Notes: generated by a model not told the origin, from the sequence alone. A stretch of DNA of 64,000 bases from Ochrobactrum vermis (GCF_002975205.1 NZ_PCOC01000002.1:1-64000); one strand, 5' to 3'. Numbered from the stretch's first letter, positions 17,565-26,510 are shown. Translations and numbers: made by a program.

Positions 17565-18059
17565 TCAATTTTCAGAATTATTCCGTTTCACTTGCATCCG
17601 CTCACGGAGAAGGAGCTTAAGCCGAGCGTTTTCAGCTTCCAGTTCGGCCAGTTCCTCGTCTGTCACCTGACCATCTGTGATTTTTGGCTTTCGTACACGG
17701 GAGCGCTTTTGCGGTGACGTGGGAGCCGCAGCAATGGTGACTTTTCCGTCAGCCTCCACCTCGGTCTCTGGCCCCGCCTGACTTGACGACGCCGCACGCG
17801 TCTGCAGTTCGCCGGTATTCACTAGCGCAACTACAGATGGGTTTACCGGCTCTATCTTTGGAATTGTCTCTGCACCGGTTCCATCAAAGTCTTTCGCCGA
17901 GATTTTGATCGACAATATTGCATCTGGCTCCTGATCAGGCGGTTCTGGGCTTTGATCGGCTACGCCCTCAACATCAGGTATTTCATCTGTCGTACCGTCG
18001 TTCCGGCGCGACCGCCAGTTCTTCAATCCCGCAAGGATACGCTCGCCCCATGATTTCAT
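17565..18059 (-). CDS. SyrB-like coiled-coil protein 1
   Basis: 164 residues from ATG 18059, with AGGGAG about 10 nt upstream; an in-frame ATG at 18083 is weaker. The N-terminus is basic (KSWGERILAGLKNWRSRRND), the middle is acidic and disordered, then comes a basic run (KRSRVRKPKITDGQ) and a C-terminal heptad zipper ELAELEAENARLKLLLRERM. The zipper is close to that ending SyrB regulators of Sinorhizobium (LEAEN.LRK.LAEKLR), although the helix-turn-helix-like YTPAQRA segment of true SyrB is missing. It could be a partner that mixes coiled coils with the protein at 19072. Confidence 0.68.
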   Translation of the reverse strand: MKSWGERILAGLKNWRSRRNDGTTDEIPDVEGVADQSPEPPDQEPDAILSIKISAKDFDGTGAETIPKIEPVNPSVVALVNTGELQTRAASSSQAGPETEVEADGKVTIAAAPTSPQKRSRVRKPKITDGQVTDEELAELEAENARLKLLLRERMQVKRNNSEN

Positions 18060-18247
18060 AATCGATCGACTCCCTGTTTGCACCCAAACGGTTTGAAGCG
18101 ATGCGTCTGCTGTTATCCAGACAACGCGACAGCCTAATCGACGATAACCCCATCAGGCCTTTATGACCAGAACGCAGGACACTATTAGATTATGCTAAAT
18201 TCTTGAGACAGAGCACAGTTCAAAGTGAATGCGGATTGAATGAGTGA

Positions 18248-18829
18248 TCATCTACTATTTGAGCTCCGCTGCTCTAGTTGTCTGAGCATTGTGAGCAAGT
18301 GCCTATTCTCGACACGCAGTTTCGCGACCAGTTCGCGCTTTAGAGAAGCATTCTCAGTTTCGAGAAACGACAATTCGGCCCGAATATCTGCATCGAGGTC
18401 AGATTCTGTTGCGATTTTCTGCATCTGCAGCGCAACGTTCTTCACCCCGCGCCTAACAGGCGGATTTTTCTGCCTATCAATAACGTCCTCGGCGATGTCT
18501 GGTTTTTGAAATGGATCCGGTACAATTGGCGTTGCTTCTATTTCAAGAAGACCAATGATGGGAGATTCTTGTACGAGCGGAGCGTTTGCAATCGTCTCAG
18601 TAACGGCCACAACCTTTGGCACAACTTCTGTGACATTGGTGTCAGCCTCATTGCTAATTATTTCAGAACGATGCGGCTCCGCGTGAACCTCTACCCGAGA
18701 TTGTGGTGTATCCTCTTCCACTTCCCGGGCAATGGACTTCAAATCGAGCCCCCCCCATAAGGATACATTCTCCTTGCGAGCACGTCTATTCTTGTACTCG
18801 ACGACAACATTGCGGACTGGATTTTTCAT
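18248..18829 (-). CDS. SyrB-like coiled-coil protein 2
   Basis: 193 residues. It begins with a basic segment (NPVRNVVVEYKNRRARKENV), followed by a conserved-looking WGGLDLKSIAREVEED, a long low-complexity acidic middle, and a C-terminal zipper ELSFLETENASLKRELVAKL continuing as RVENRHLLTMLRQLEQ. The zipper has the same LETEN-LKREL-AKLR-EN pattern as the SyrB-like protein at 19072 and protein 1. The DNA-binding-like part of SyrB is again absent. It is divergent from the 19072 gene with 242 bp between. Function unknown; the shared zipper suggests hetero-oligomers. Confidence 0.65.
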   Translation of the reverse strand: MKNPVRNVVVEYKNRRARKENVSLWGGLDLKSIAREVEEDTPQSRVEVHAEPHRSEIISNEADTNVTEVVPKVVAVTETIANAPLVQESPIIGLLEIEATPIVPDPFQKPDIAEDVIDRQKNPPVRRGVKNVALQMQKIATESDLDADIRAELSFLETENASLKRELVAKLRVENRHLLTMLRQLEQRSSNSR

Positions 18830-19071
18830 CCGTGAATAGCTTTCCTAAGGGAATATGACAGCAGGGAGCACCAAGAGCTTTGTCGCTATCTATAGATTTT
18901 GTATCCAGATTTCAACGATTGGCACAGCTTCGACGACGAAAATCGCCCTCGAAAGCAAGCCATTTTATTTTCACCCCCATGAAGCACACAACTTTATTTC
19001 TACATTAAGCATTCATCTGTATATTCAAGAACCGAGCAATTTCCCTAATGCCAATCCAGGAGAAACTCAAA

Positions 19072-19605
19072 ATGGCTGATGAAACGATTACAGATGCAAA
19101 ACCGACTGTAACTGAAACCAAAGCTGCTGAACCTGTCGGCAATAAACAAAAATCACGCGCCCCGCGGAAAAAAGCTGCGCCAAAATCCGCAAAGACTGGA
19201 GCGGCCTCCGCTTCAACGGCAACTAAAGTTGGAGCTAATCCTGCCAAATCTCCCAAAGCCACTGTAAAGGCAGAACCCGTTGCAGCTCAACCGACAGAGC
19301 GCAAGCGCAATAAGTACACCCCGGCGCAGCGCGCCTCCATCCTCGCAGCTGTCGAAAAAGCAACGAAAGGTGGAAAGAACACGCTCAAGGCTGCATTGCA
19401 GCAGGTTGAGGTAAGCGAACAGACTTATTACAACTGGAAAAATGCGGCCGGGACAACAGCGGCCGCGCCTTCAAAGGTGTCTTCAAGCGACGATCTTGCA
19501 ACCTTGGTGGCTCTTGAAGCTGAGAACCTTAAACTGCGCAAGGAACTGGCTGCGAAGCTGCGCACCGAAAACGAAGAACTGCGCAAGCGTCTCGGTAAGA
19601 CTTGA
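19072..19605 (+). CDS. SyrB-family regulator
   Basis: 177 residues from ATG 19072 behind AGGAGAAACTCAAA; the upstream ATG at 19048 has no ribosome site. An Ala/Lys/Pro-rich tail resembling histone H1 (residues 1-80) precedes KRNKYTPAQRASILAAVEK, then VSEQTYYNWKNAAG, a transposase-like helix-turn-helix, and the zipper LVALEAENLKLRKELAAKLR-TENEELRKRLG. Sinorhizobium SyrB, which lowers exopolysaccharide-regulator syrM expression, has the same order of parts. The helix-turn-helix region is also related to IS3/IS66 OrfA proteins, so the family may have been domesticated from transposons. A strong terminator follows. Confidence 0.85.
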   Translation: MADETITDAKPTVTETKAAEPVGNKQKSRAPRKKAAPKSAKTGAASASTATKVGANPAKSPKATVKAEPVAAQPTERKRNKYTPAQRASILAAVEKATKGGKNTLKAALQQVEVSEQTYYNWKNAAGTTAAAPSKVSSSDDLATLVALEAENLKLRKELAAKLRTENEELRKRLGKT

Positions 19606-19644
19606 GAAAGACGCGGGGCATAGCTCCTGCGCCAAGCGTCATCA

Positions 19645-19685
19645 AAAACAGGTGATTTCGCATAATGAAGTCACCTGTTTTGTTT
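19645..19685 (+). terminator. Rho-independent terminator after the SyrB-family gene
   Basis: Perfect 11-bp arms AAAACAGGTGA (19645-19655) and TCACCTGTTTT (19671-19681), closing with TTTTG. It sits 40 bp past the stop codon. Confidence 0.85.
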
Positions 19686-20248
19686 CTAAGCGAAATCGGG
19701 AATTCTTGATCTCTCATTTGAGATGTCGTCCAATATTTTTTGCAAGACCACAAGCGAGGAACAACTCCGCGTAAGCTATGCAGCTATCAATTCTCCAGCC
19801 TGGGGATCATGCAGATTGTCTGCACTGTTGGATTATGACCAAGAGCGAATGATCCCTGAAGTAGCGTTTAACACCGTTCATCTAACCCGCATACGGAGCC
19901 GCTTGATGATCCTGAACCCCACTCAGGTCTAGGCAATCTATAAAGCCATGCAAGTCCTGAATGATAGAGGAGGTCAGCTGCTTGCTGCGACGTTATACAC
20001 AAATCCCTTTTCCGCACCCCTATCGGTGCATCTCCGACGCTTGACCTAATCTTGATTTCCTCGCCATTTTCTCGTTAACTCTATAACGTTTCGCGAGTTT
20101 TTCGGGGGAGCATGCGATCACCCTCGTTCCGCTCGGACAGAATACGTGGGCTTAGCGCTGGCAGGAAGAAATGGACCCATAGAGCGACCCTCTGCGAAGA
20201 CGACAACAATGCACCATCACGCGGCATGACTAAACGCTCGGGGTTGTG
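19686..20248. other. 563-bp gap, no gene recognised
   Basis: A 69-codon frame (19723-19932 plus) has no ribosome site or known motif. Nothing else stands out. It divides the patchwork region from the sugar-acid modules. Confidence 0.55.
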
Positions 20249-21022
20249 TCATTTTTGATTTTGATAAGTAGAATAGCGTAATTCTTTCGCTTCCTGGAGC
20301 AGTGTTGCCATCTCCAAAGCGGCTAAATCCTCATCATGCTTGAACACAGCATTCGCGACACGTTTGTGACGTGTGATCCATCGATCGTCCTCTTCACTCG
20401 TGGCCTTTAATCCTGAATGGAATAGATGACGCAGGCCAACCGAAATGAGTTGACCGAGAGAGACAAACAAACGGTTCCCAGATGCGGCAAGAATCGAGAT
20501 ATGGAAGGCGATATCCTGCTCCACCCTATCGTTGGTGTCCAGATAGGTCGCCATGCCACGCAAGGCGCGCCGGATTGCTGCTTCGTCTTCCGTATTGTAA
20601 TGCCGCGCCGCCAATCGAGCAGCCTCCGGCTCAATCGTCATACGTAGCGCGTAGAGATCGAGGATCATTTTTTCTGTCTGAACGGGGTCTTGCAACGCCC
20701 ATTCCAGAATCATGGGATCCATCATGTTCCAGCGTTCACCAGGGCGAACGACAACGCCAATTTTCGGTTTTCCTTCCACCAGGCCTTTGGAACTTAAAAT
20801 CTTCAGCGCTTCTCGCGTGGCGGTTCGGGAAGCGTTGAAGGTCTGCCCGATATCGGTTTCGCTGCCTATGACAGTATCTGGCGGGTAGACACCCGAAACA
20901 ATTCGCATACCCATTGTCGTCACGATTGTTTCATGAACTCCAACCGTAGAACTCTCGTTCTCTCCAGTGTCGCCGCGTCTTAGCTTCAAACCCTGCCTCC
21001 GATGTTTTGTCGAAAAAGGCAT
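20249..21022 (-). CDS. GntR-family regulator, FadR/FCD type (module i)
   Basis: 257 residues from ATG 21022; a TTG at 21046 would add eight. The winged helix is in the N-terminal third: VGVHETIVTTMGMRIVSGVY, then ASRTATREALKILSSKGLVE. The helical FCD ligand domain follows, with DLYALRMTIEPEAARLAARH and the metal-ligand pattern DIAFHISILAASGNRLF and ITRHKRVANAVFKHD (Asp, His and His of the FCD metal site). Such regulators sense sugar acids or carboxylates. It is divergent from the galactonate-dehydratase paralogue at 21208, which it most likely represses. Confidence 0.9.
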   Translation of the reverse strand: MPFSTKHRRQGLKLRRGDTGENESSTVGVHETIVTTMGMRIVSGVYPPDTVIGSETDIGQTFNASRTATREALKILSSKGLVEGKPKIGVVVRPGERWNMMDPMILEWALQDPVQTEKMILDLYALRMTIEPEAARLAARHYNTEDEAAIRRALRGMATYLDTNDRVEQDIAFHISILAASGNRLFVSLGQLISVGLRHLFHSGLKATSEEDDRWITRHKRVANAVFKHDEDLAALEMATLLQEAKELRYSTYQNQK

Positions 21023-21061
21023 AGCCGAGTCAGAGGAAGAACACAAACAAGCCTATTTAAA

Positions 21062-21101
21062 TTTTAATAATACTACACTTGACATTAATAGTAATATTAT
21101 T
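21062..21101. promoter_or_regulatory. AT-rich control region between GntR and the dehydratase paralogue
   Basis: It contains a TTGACA hexamer (21079-21084) on the plus strand and the palindromic core TAATATTA (21092-21099) embedded in TAATAGTAATATTATTA. Position between divergent genes and symmetry suggest the GntR operator. No -10 element at standard spacing was convincing. Confidence 0.4.
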
Positions 21102-21207
21102 AGGTTCTTGGCGATGGGAGGCGGTGCATTGCGGCGACTGTATCGACAGAACATCCTGTCAGACCTGCTATTTTTCGCGGCGCGGGGAGCGCCCTTTGAG
21201 GACCAAA

Positions 21208-22356
21208 ATGAAAATCACAAAGCTCGAAACATTCGTCGTGGCACCACGTTGGCTTTTCCTCAAGGTCTCGACGGATGAGGACATTTTCGGCTGGGGCGAA
21301 CCCGTTCTGGAAGGTCATGCGGAAACGCTTGCTGCGAAGATCCGAGAACTAGAAACCTTGCTCATCGGGCGTGATCCACTCCACATCGAAGACACATGGC
21401 AGATGATCTACCGCAATGGCTGCTATCGTGGTGGACCTGTGTTGATGAGCGCTATGTCCGGCATCGACATGGCGCTGTGGGACATCAAGGGCAAAACTTA
21501 TGGACAGCCTATACACGCACTTATGGGCGGCAAGGTCCGCGACAGGGTGCGCACCTATCGCTGGATCGGAGGTGACCGGCCCGACAATCTGGTCACAGAT
21601 GCCAAAGCCTTGATCGAAGCGGGTTACGATGCGTGCAAACTGAATGCTACCGAGGAAGTTCAATTCCTCGATTCCTATGCAAAGATCGACAGGATCGTTG
21701 CGAAACTGGCTGACCTGCGTGACGCGGTCGGAACCAGCATGGATTTGGCATTCGACTTTCATGGACGTCTGCATGCACCGATGGCCAAGATATTACTGAA
21801 AGAAATCGAGCCGCTGCGTCCGATGTTTATCGAGGATGCCGTCGTCTCGGCTCAGGTCGATCATATGGCCGACCTTGCCCGTTCGACTTTCATTCCGCTG
21901 GTAATTGGCGAACGGATGCACAGCCGTTACGAATTCCGGTCGGTCTTTGAAAAGCGTGCAGCTGGCATCGTCAATCCAGATGCCGCACATGTCGGTGGAA
22001 TTTCGGAAATGGTACGCATTGGACATATGGCGGAAGCCTATGACGTTGCACTGGCACCGCACTGCCCGCTTGGCCCGATAGCACTGGCCGCCAGCCTTCA
22101 GGTGGATGCGATCTGTTACAATGCCGTCATTCAGGAGCAATCGCTCGGTATTCATTACAACAAGGGTGGCGATCTGAATGATTATCTGGCTCCCGAAAGC
22201 CGGTTCGAGGTAGAACGCGGCTTTCTCGCAATTCCCGATGGTCCGGGTCTCGGCATCGAGGTGAACGAGGATGTGGTCCGCGCCCGCGCCGTTGACGGCC
22301 ATGCATGGCGGGCACCTGTTTGGCGCCACGCCGACGGCTCGATTGCCGAATGGTAA
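21208..22356 (+). CDS. Galactonate-dehydratase-like enolase-superfamily protein (divergent paralogue)
   Basis: 382 residues from ATG 21208, preceded by TTTGAGGACCAAA; a longer frame upstream is not needed. It follows DgoD throughout: MKITKLETFVVAPRWLFLKV, the NGCYRGGPVLMSAMSGIDMA loop, DFHGRLHAPMAK (metal Asp and His), GERMHSRYEF (metal Glu) and [16 protein letters not shown] (catalytic His). It differs from the DgoD at 28233 at several active-site neighbours: FIEDAVVSAQ instead of [10 protein letters not shown], and VNPDAAHVGGISEM instead of [14 protein letters not shown]. It therefore probably dehydrates a related but different sugar acid. It shares the unit with the MFS carrier at 22548 and is controlled by the divergent GntR. 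Confidence 0.87.
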   Translation: MKITKLETFVVAPRWLFLKVSTDEDIFGWGEPVLEGHAETLAAKIRELETLLIGRDPLHIEDTWQMIYRNGCYRGGPVLMSAMSGIDMALWDIKGKTYGQPIHALMGGKVRDRVRTYRWIGGDRPDNLVTDAKALIEAGYDACKLNATEEVQFLDSYAKIDRIVAKLADLRDAVGTSMDLAFDFHGRLHAPMAKILLKEIEPLRPMFIEDAVVSAQVDHMADLARSTFIPLVIGERMHSRYEFRSVFEKRAAGIVNPDAAHVGGISEMVRIGHMAEAYDVALAPHCPLGPIALAASLQVDAICYNAVIQEQSLGIHYNKGGDLNDYLAPESRFEVERGFLAIPDGPGLGIEVNEDVVRARAVDGHAWRAPVWRHADGSIAEW

Positions 22357-22502
22357 CTCGCGGCAACGCTCTGGTTTTCCGCGATGTTTCTTCAGTGTGA
22401 TCGGCTTCGCTCACGCAAATCACTAAGCCGGCAAATTTTCGGCAGAAAACTATCAGCAGTTCAATTGCCTGACTTCCGCGGTCGCAGTGTGCGATCGCAA
22501 GC

Positions 22503-22521
22503 GACGGGGCAGCGCCCCGTC
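22503..22521 (+). terminator. GC-rich hairpin between dehydratase and MFS genes
   Basis: GACGGGGC-AGC-GCCCCGTC followed by ATTTTC. It could be a weak terminator or an intercistronic stabiliser, since the MFS ribosome site is 14 nt further on. Confidence 0.55.
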
Positions 22522-22547
22522 ATTTTCTTGAGAACAGGAGGAGCCTC

Positions 22548-23816
22548 ATGATCTTGGAAGAAAAAATAATAAAAAAGATAACTTGGCGAATGATGCCCTT
22601 TCTGGGGATACTGTACCTCATCGCCTATATTGACCGCCAGAACGTAAGCTTTGCAAAGCTGCAGATGGTCGATGCATTGAACATGAGTGAATATGCTTAC
22701 GGTCTCGGCGCGTCACTATTCTTTGTGGGATACTTCTTTTTCGAGGTTCCAAGTAATCTGTTGCTCGAGAGGTTCGGGGCAAGCAAGTGGTTCGCCCGCA
22801 TTCTGGTCTCATGGGGACTGGTCACCATCGCGCTTGCTTTCACCCAGAGCCCGACAATGTTTTATGTGCTGCGTTTTCTGCTAGGCGCATGTGAGGCGGG
22901 TTTCTTTCCGGGCGTCCTTTATCTGCTTACTTTATGGTTTCCCTCACAGTATCGCGGCTCAATGGTTGGGTTATTCATGATTTTCAGTGCGATCGCCAAC
23001 GCGATAGGAGCACCCCTCGGTGGTTCGCTGCTTGCACTTGATGGAATTTTCGGCCTAGCCGGATGGGAGTGGGTCTTCCTCGTTACAGGAATCCCTGCAG
23101 TCATTGCGGGTATAATCACCTGGTTTTATCTCGATGATAAACCTGAACAGGCCAAATTCCTCTCAACGGAAGAAAAAGACTGGCTGAAACAGAAGCTGCT
23201 CCAAGAAAAGGAAGCTCTCGCGCCGAGTAGTAGCAATCCTTTCAAAGCGATGATCGATCCGCGCGTTTTGCTTATGTCGGTTTGCTTTATTGGCTTTCCG
23301 CTATCTGCCTATGGCCTCAGTTATTGGCTTCCGACCGTGCTTAAGAGTTTTGGTATCGGGGATGTTGCCAACGGATTCCTCAACATCATTCCCTGGGTGG
23401 TTGTGGGTATTGGTCTCTACGTTGTGCCAGCAAAGGCCGCCAAAGCCAAATCATCAACGCCTTACATCGTCATTCCGGCGGTTTTCGGGGCCGTGTGCCT
23501 TGTGCTCTCGGCAGTGGTACCAAACCAGACCGTTCAGTTCATTTTCCTCTGTCTGGCAGCCGGGGGCATTTTTGCTGGTCAGCCCGTATTTTGGAGCCTG
23601 CCATCGCGTTTTCTCACGGGTGCGGGGGCAGCGGCAGGCTTGGCGGCCATCAATTCGATCGGCAATCTCGGCGGATTTATCGCTCAGAACGTAGTCCCCT
23701 GGATCAGGGACATGACAGGCAGCACACTGACGCCGATGTTCTTTCTGGCGGCCTGTTTGTCTGTTACCGCATTCCTGTCGGTCATTGTCAGCCGTTTGAT
23801 CAACCGGAGAGACTGA
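22548..23816 (+). CDS. MFS transporter, anion:cation symporter (ACS) family
   Basis: 422 residues, twelve membrane segments, ATG 22548 behind GGAGGAGCCTC. The opening WRMMPFLGILYLIAYIDRQN with VSFAKLQM is the signature of the ACS family (hexuronate ExuT, glucarate GudP, galactonate DgoT, phthalate carriers), as is FFEVPSNLLLERFGASKWFA. These carriers import organic anions with protons. Because it follows the galactonate-dehydratase paralogue, its likely cargo is the sugar acid that enzyme uses. Confidence 0.92.
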   Translation: MILEEKIIKKITWRMMPFLGILYLIAYIDRQNVSFAKLQMVDALNMSEYAYGLGASLFFVGYFFFEVPSNLLLERFGASKWFARILVSWGLVTIALAFTQSPTMFYVLRFLLGACEAGFFPGVLYLLTLWFPSQYRGSMVGLFMIFSAIANAIGAPLGGSLLALDGIFGLAGWEWVFLVTGIPAVIAGIITWFYLDDKPEQAKFLSTEEKDWLKQKLLQEKEALAPSSSNPFKAMIDPRVLLMSVCFIGFPLSAYGLSYWLPTVLKSFGIGDVANGFLNIIPWVVVGIGLYVVPAKAAKAKSSTPYIVIPAVFGAVCLVLSAVVPNQTVQFIFLCLAAGGIFAGQPVFWSLPSRFLTGAGAAAGLAAINSIGNLGGFIAQNVVPWIRDMTGSTLTPMFFLAACLSVTAFLSVIVSRLINRRD

Positions 23817-24017
23817 TAAGGGAAATAGAGTAAAGCCGACGTTGCTACCTGCACCATCCGGCAAAACGCGGCGTTGCCCAAAGGCCACGCCGCGTTGCAA
23901 ACAATTTAAATAATGGTTGAGCGAAGCAGGTTCAGCTTGGAATTCCGAATCCGTCTACTTTAAGCGCCGTCAGGTGATCTTTATAAAGGGCGGGATGCAA
24001 TCGCCACGACGCCCGTT

Positions 24018-24107
24018 AGAGCGCATCCCGAAAAGTATGAAACGGCTTTCAAAAAAGATGCGCGTTTAAAAGCGCCGGTCCGGTTCATCCGGACTGCGAT
24101 GCGCTCC
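24018..24107. repeat. Intergenic mosaic repeat, copy A
   Basis: Palindromic element starting AGAGCGCATCCCG and ending GATGCGCTC, with an inner inverted pair GGTCCGG / CCGGACT. It has the same modular order as copies at 26511 (reversed), 40531 (right half only) and 42898. It resembles the RIME-type elements described in Rhizobium. It separates two convergent units. Confidence 0.8.
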
Positions 24108-24120
24108 GTTGCTTTGTCCT

Positions 24121-25035
24121 TCAATCATTGCCGTCAGTCAAAGGTCCAAGCGAACGGGCGAAACGCAAGACCATCTCCAATCCAGCCTGGGATGGTCTGA
24201 GCGCAGGCGCACGATCAAAAATCTCGATACCTGCTCGCAAGCCAAAAAGACGTTTGCCATAGCACATTAGATGTTCGATGCCTTGCATCGTGTTGACGAC
24301 GGCAGGAAGCATCGTTTCGTAAGAGCTTTGCGCCTCCTCTTCCCATCCATCCATGAAGAACTCATAAGTCTTGACGGCATAATCGATACAATCGGGCGCC
24401 AGAATGAGCCCTTTGCAACCGGCCCGAAGATTATCCGGCAATTCAAGTCCGGCCCGTCCATTGAATACCGGCATGCGCCCAGCGGTGACCTGAATCAGAT
24501 TGGCAATATCGACGACCGGCCCCTCGCCTTTGATGAGTTGTATATTGGGATGCCGCTCGCCAAGATCGCGAATGTCTTCGGCATTCAGGCCGCGGCCCAT
24601 CAGGGCCGGAGCGTTCTGGATGGCGACCGGAAGAGAGGTGCTATCCGCGACGCGGCCGAAGAACCCCATATATTCCCGGGCCTGAAACTGGCCGATCATA
24701 GGTGGCTGGAGAATAAGCCAGTCAACGCCCAGTCTTTCAGCCTCACACACCTGACGTATCTGCTCTGCAACAGACGAACCGTAAATGGTGATTGCAACGG
24801 GCACCTGTCCCCCGGTGTCCTCAACAAGCCACTGCATGACCTTGCATCGTTCAGCTTCGCTCAGCTTAGAGGCTTCGGTGGCCAGTCCCAGCGCAGCCAC
24901 GCCATGCACACCCTGCGCAAGACACAATTCGGTTTGCCGGCGCATCGCCTCACGATCGAGATTTTCATCCCGATCGAAAAGCGCATAGAGAATGGCGTGG
25001 ATGCCGTGAAGGGCACCAGGAGAAAAACTGGACAT
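24121..25035 (-). CDS. Dihydrodipicolinate-synthase-family lyase
   Basis: 304 residues with the DapA/NanA TIM-barrel layout: GIHAILYALFDRDENLDREA, GVHGVAALGLATEASKLSEA (the GTTGE-like substrate loop appears here as ALGLATE), and the Schiff-base lysine in IQLIKGEGPVVD (about residue 170). The usual catalytic Tyr of the YN.P motif is not seen; the position reads AIQNAPALMGRG. The family includes aldolases and dehydratases of 2-keto-3-deoxy sugar acids. It is immediately downstream (9 nt) of an ACS-family MFS gene, so a sugar-acid substrate is likely. The missing Tyr means the reaction may differ from canonical DapA chemistry. Confidence 0.82.
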   Translation of the reverse strand: MSSFSPGALHGIHAILYALFDRDENLDREAMRRQTELCLAQGVHGVAALGLATEASKLSEAERCKVMQWLVEDTGGQVPVAITIYGSSVAEQIRQVCEAERLGVDWLILQPPMIGQFQAREYMGFFGRVADSTSLPVAIQNAPALMGRGLNAEDIRDLGERHPNIQLIKGEGPVVDIANLIQVTAGRMPVFNGRAGLELPDNLRAGCKGLILAPDCIDYAVKTYEFFMDGWEEEAQSSYETMLPAVVNTMQGIEHLMCYGKRLFGLRAGIEIFDRAPALRPSQAGLEMVLRFARSLGPLTDGND

Positions 25036-25044
25036 ATAGCAATC

Positions 25045-26376
25045 TCAATGTCTTCTGCTGAAATCGGCAGATTTGCGGGTATCGATAGTTATTTCACGAT
25101 GTTTTGGCGTGGCGAGCATCTTTGCCAGAGAAATGCCCAATATGCCGCCCAGTATCAGCGCAGCCGACACCAGTGTCAGCGCGAGATCGTAGCTATTGGT
25201 TGCGTCCTTGATCCAGCCGATGGCCGGAGGCAGCACCAGTCCCGCCACATTGGCCAGCGCATTGATGAGTGCAATCGAGACAGCAGCTGTCAGTCCGGAA
25301 ACATATTCCGTTGTCACGGCCCAGAAGATGGGAATAACAGCCCAGTTCAAACCAACGGACAGAACGATCAGAACATAGGAAACATGTGTGTTGCCAGCAT
25401 AGACGGCCGCGAGCAACAGCAAACCTGCAAGCGTCAGCGGCACACCCAGATGATAGGCCCGTTCACGGGTGGCATCTGAATGGCGACCATTGAAGAACAT
25501 GAAAATGCAGGCCGCTATGAAGGGTACTGCAGATAGCAGGCTGACTGCCAGGTCGTCACCGCTTGAAATGCTTCGCACAATCAATGGCATGAAGAGTGTA
25601 ATTCCAATCGTTCCGAATGCCTGCAACAGCCAGAAAGCTGCAAGCAACCAGACATTCTTGTTTTGAAATGCTGTGTGCCAGCTCGCCTTATGAGCAGATT
25701 GCCCCGTGTTCTGTTCCGCATCAATCTTTCGCTCCAACGCACCGGATTCAGCCGGCGAGAGCCAGCCGGCGTCCGACGGGCGGTCTGGCAGGAACCGCAG
25801 TACGACAAATCCGAGAAGGACGGCCGGCAAGCCTTCCACGAAGAACACCCAGCGCCAGCCTGCCACGCCAAAAGCCCCGTGAGCATGAAGCAGCAACCCC
25901 GAAAGCGGGAGCCCAATGACGGATGCAAGAGCGGCACCGATGTAAAAGAAGGACATTGCATGCGCGCGTTCCTGCGAAGGATACCAGCGCGCCAGATAGT
26001 AGATAATGCCAGGCGTAAAGCCCGCTTCGGCGGCTCCCAGGAGCAATCGCATCCCGTAAAGCTGATAGGCGCTGGTGATAAAGGCCATACCCATGGCCAC
26101 CAGCCCCCAGCTCATCATGATGCGCGCAATCCAGCGCCGCGCTCCAAACTTGGTGAGCGCAACATTACTGGGCACTTCAAAAATGATGTAGGTGAGAAAG
26201 AACAGACCTGCAGCCAGCCCGTACATACTGCTGGTTAGCCCCAGATCGGCATTCATACCCAGTGCCGCGACCGAAATATTGGATCGGTCGATATAGGCAA
26301 TCAGGTACAGCAGCATCAAAAGCGGCAAGATGCGTAGATTTATCTTCCGCATTGTAGCCTGGTGTTCCTTACTCAT
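25045..26376 (-). CDS. MFS transporter, ACS family (module ii)
   Basis: 443 residues from ATG 26376, preceded by GGGGAGGAGACC; the upstream ATG at 26412 lies in the operator palindrome. It shows the ACS signature (LMLLYLIAYIDRSNISVAAL, IFEVPSNVALTKFGARRWIA) and RWYPSQERAHAMSFFYIG in the central loop. It imports an organic anion by proton symport across the inner membrane. It pairs with the DapA-like lyase and is divergent from the GntR regulator at 26672. Confidence 0.92.
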   Translation of the reverse strand: MSKEHQATMRKINLRILPLLMLLYLIAYIDRSNISVAALGMNADLGLTSSMYGLAAGLFFLTYIIFEVPSNVALTKFGARRWIARIMMSWGLVAMGMAFITSAYQLYGMRLLLGAAEAGFTPGIIYYLARWYPSQERAHAMSFFYIGAALASVIGLPLSGLLLHAHGAFGVAGWRWVFFVEGLPAVLLGFVVLRFLPDRPSDAGWLSPAESGALERKIDAEQNTGQSAHKASWHTAFQNKNVWLLAAFWLLQAFGTIGITLFMPLIVRSISSGDDLAVSLLSAVPFIAACIFMFFNGRHSDATRERAYHLGVPLTLAGLLLLAAVYAGNTHVSYVLIVLSVGLNWAVIPIFWAVTTEYVSGLTAAVSIALINALANVAGLVLPPAIGWIKDATNSYDLALTLVSAALILGGILGISLAKMLATPKHREITIDTRKSADFSRRH

Positions 26377-26407
26377 GGTCTCCTCCCCAGTCGACATATA
26401 ATGGCTG

Positions 26408-26442
26408 ATCAAACATCATACGTTTAACATATGATGTTTGAT
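26408..26442. promoter_or_regulatory. Large palindrome, probable GntR operator of module ii
   Basis: Perfect 13-bp arms ATCAAACATCATA and TATGATGTTTGAT separated by 9 bp, located 31 bp upstream of the MFS start. Length and symmetry exceed what is usual for a single GntR site, so it may bind two dimers. The regulator at 26672 is the obvious candidate. Confidence 0.7.
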
Positions 26443-26510
26443 TTTCAAGGCCGAAGTTTGCTAAGACTGGAGGAGAAGCTCGGGGTCTCGACAGCCAGGA
26501 TAAGTTCCTG

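Noticed and set aside
24271..25479. 402-codon open frame on the plus strand
   Set aside because: It is entirely antisense to the DapA-like lyase and the MFS gene, has no ribosome site and no recognisable motif; long antisense frames are expected in codon-biased DNA.
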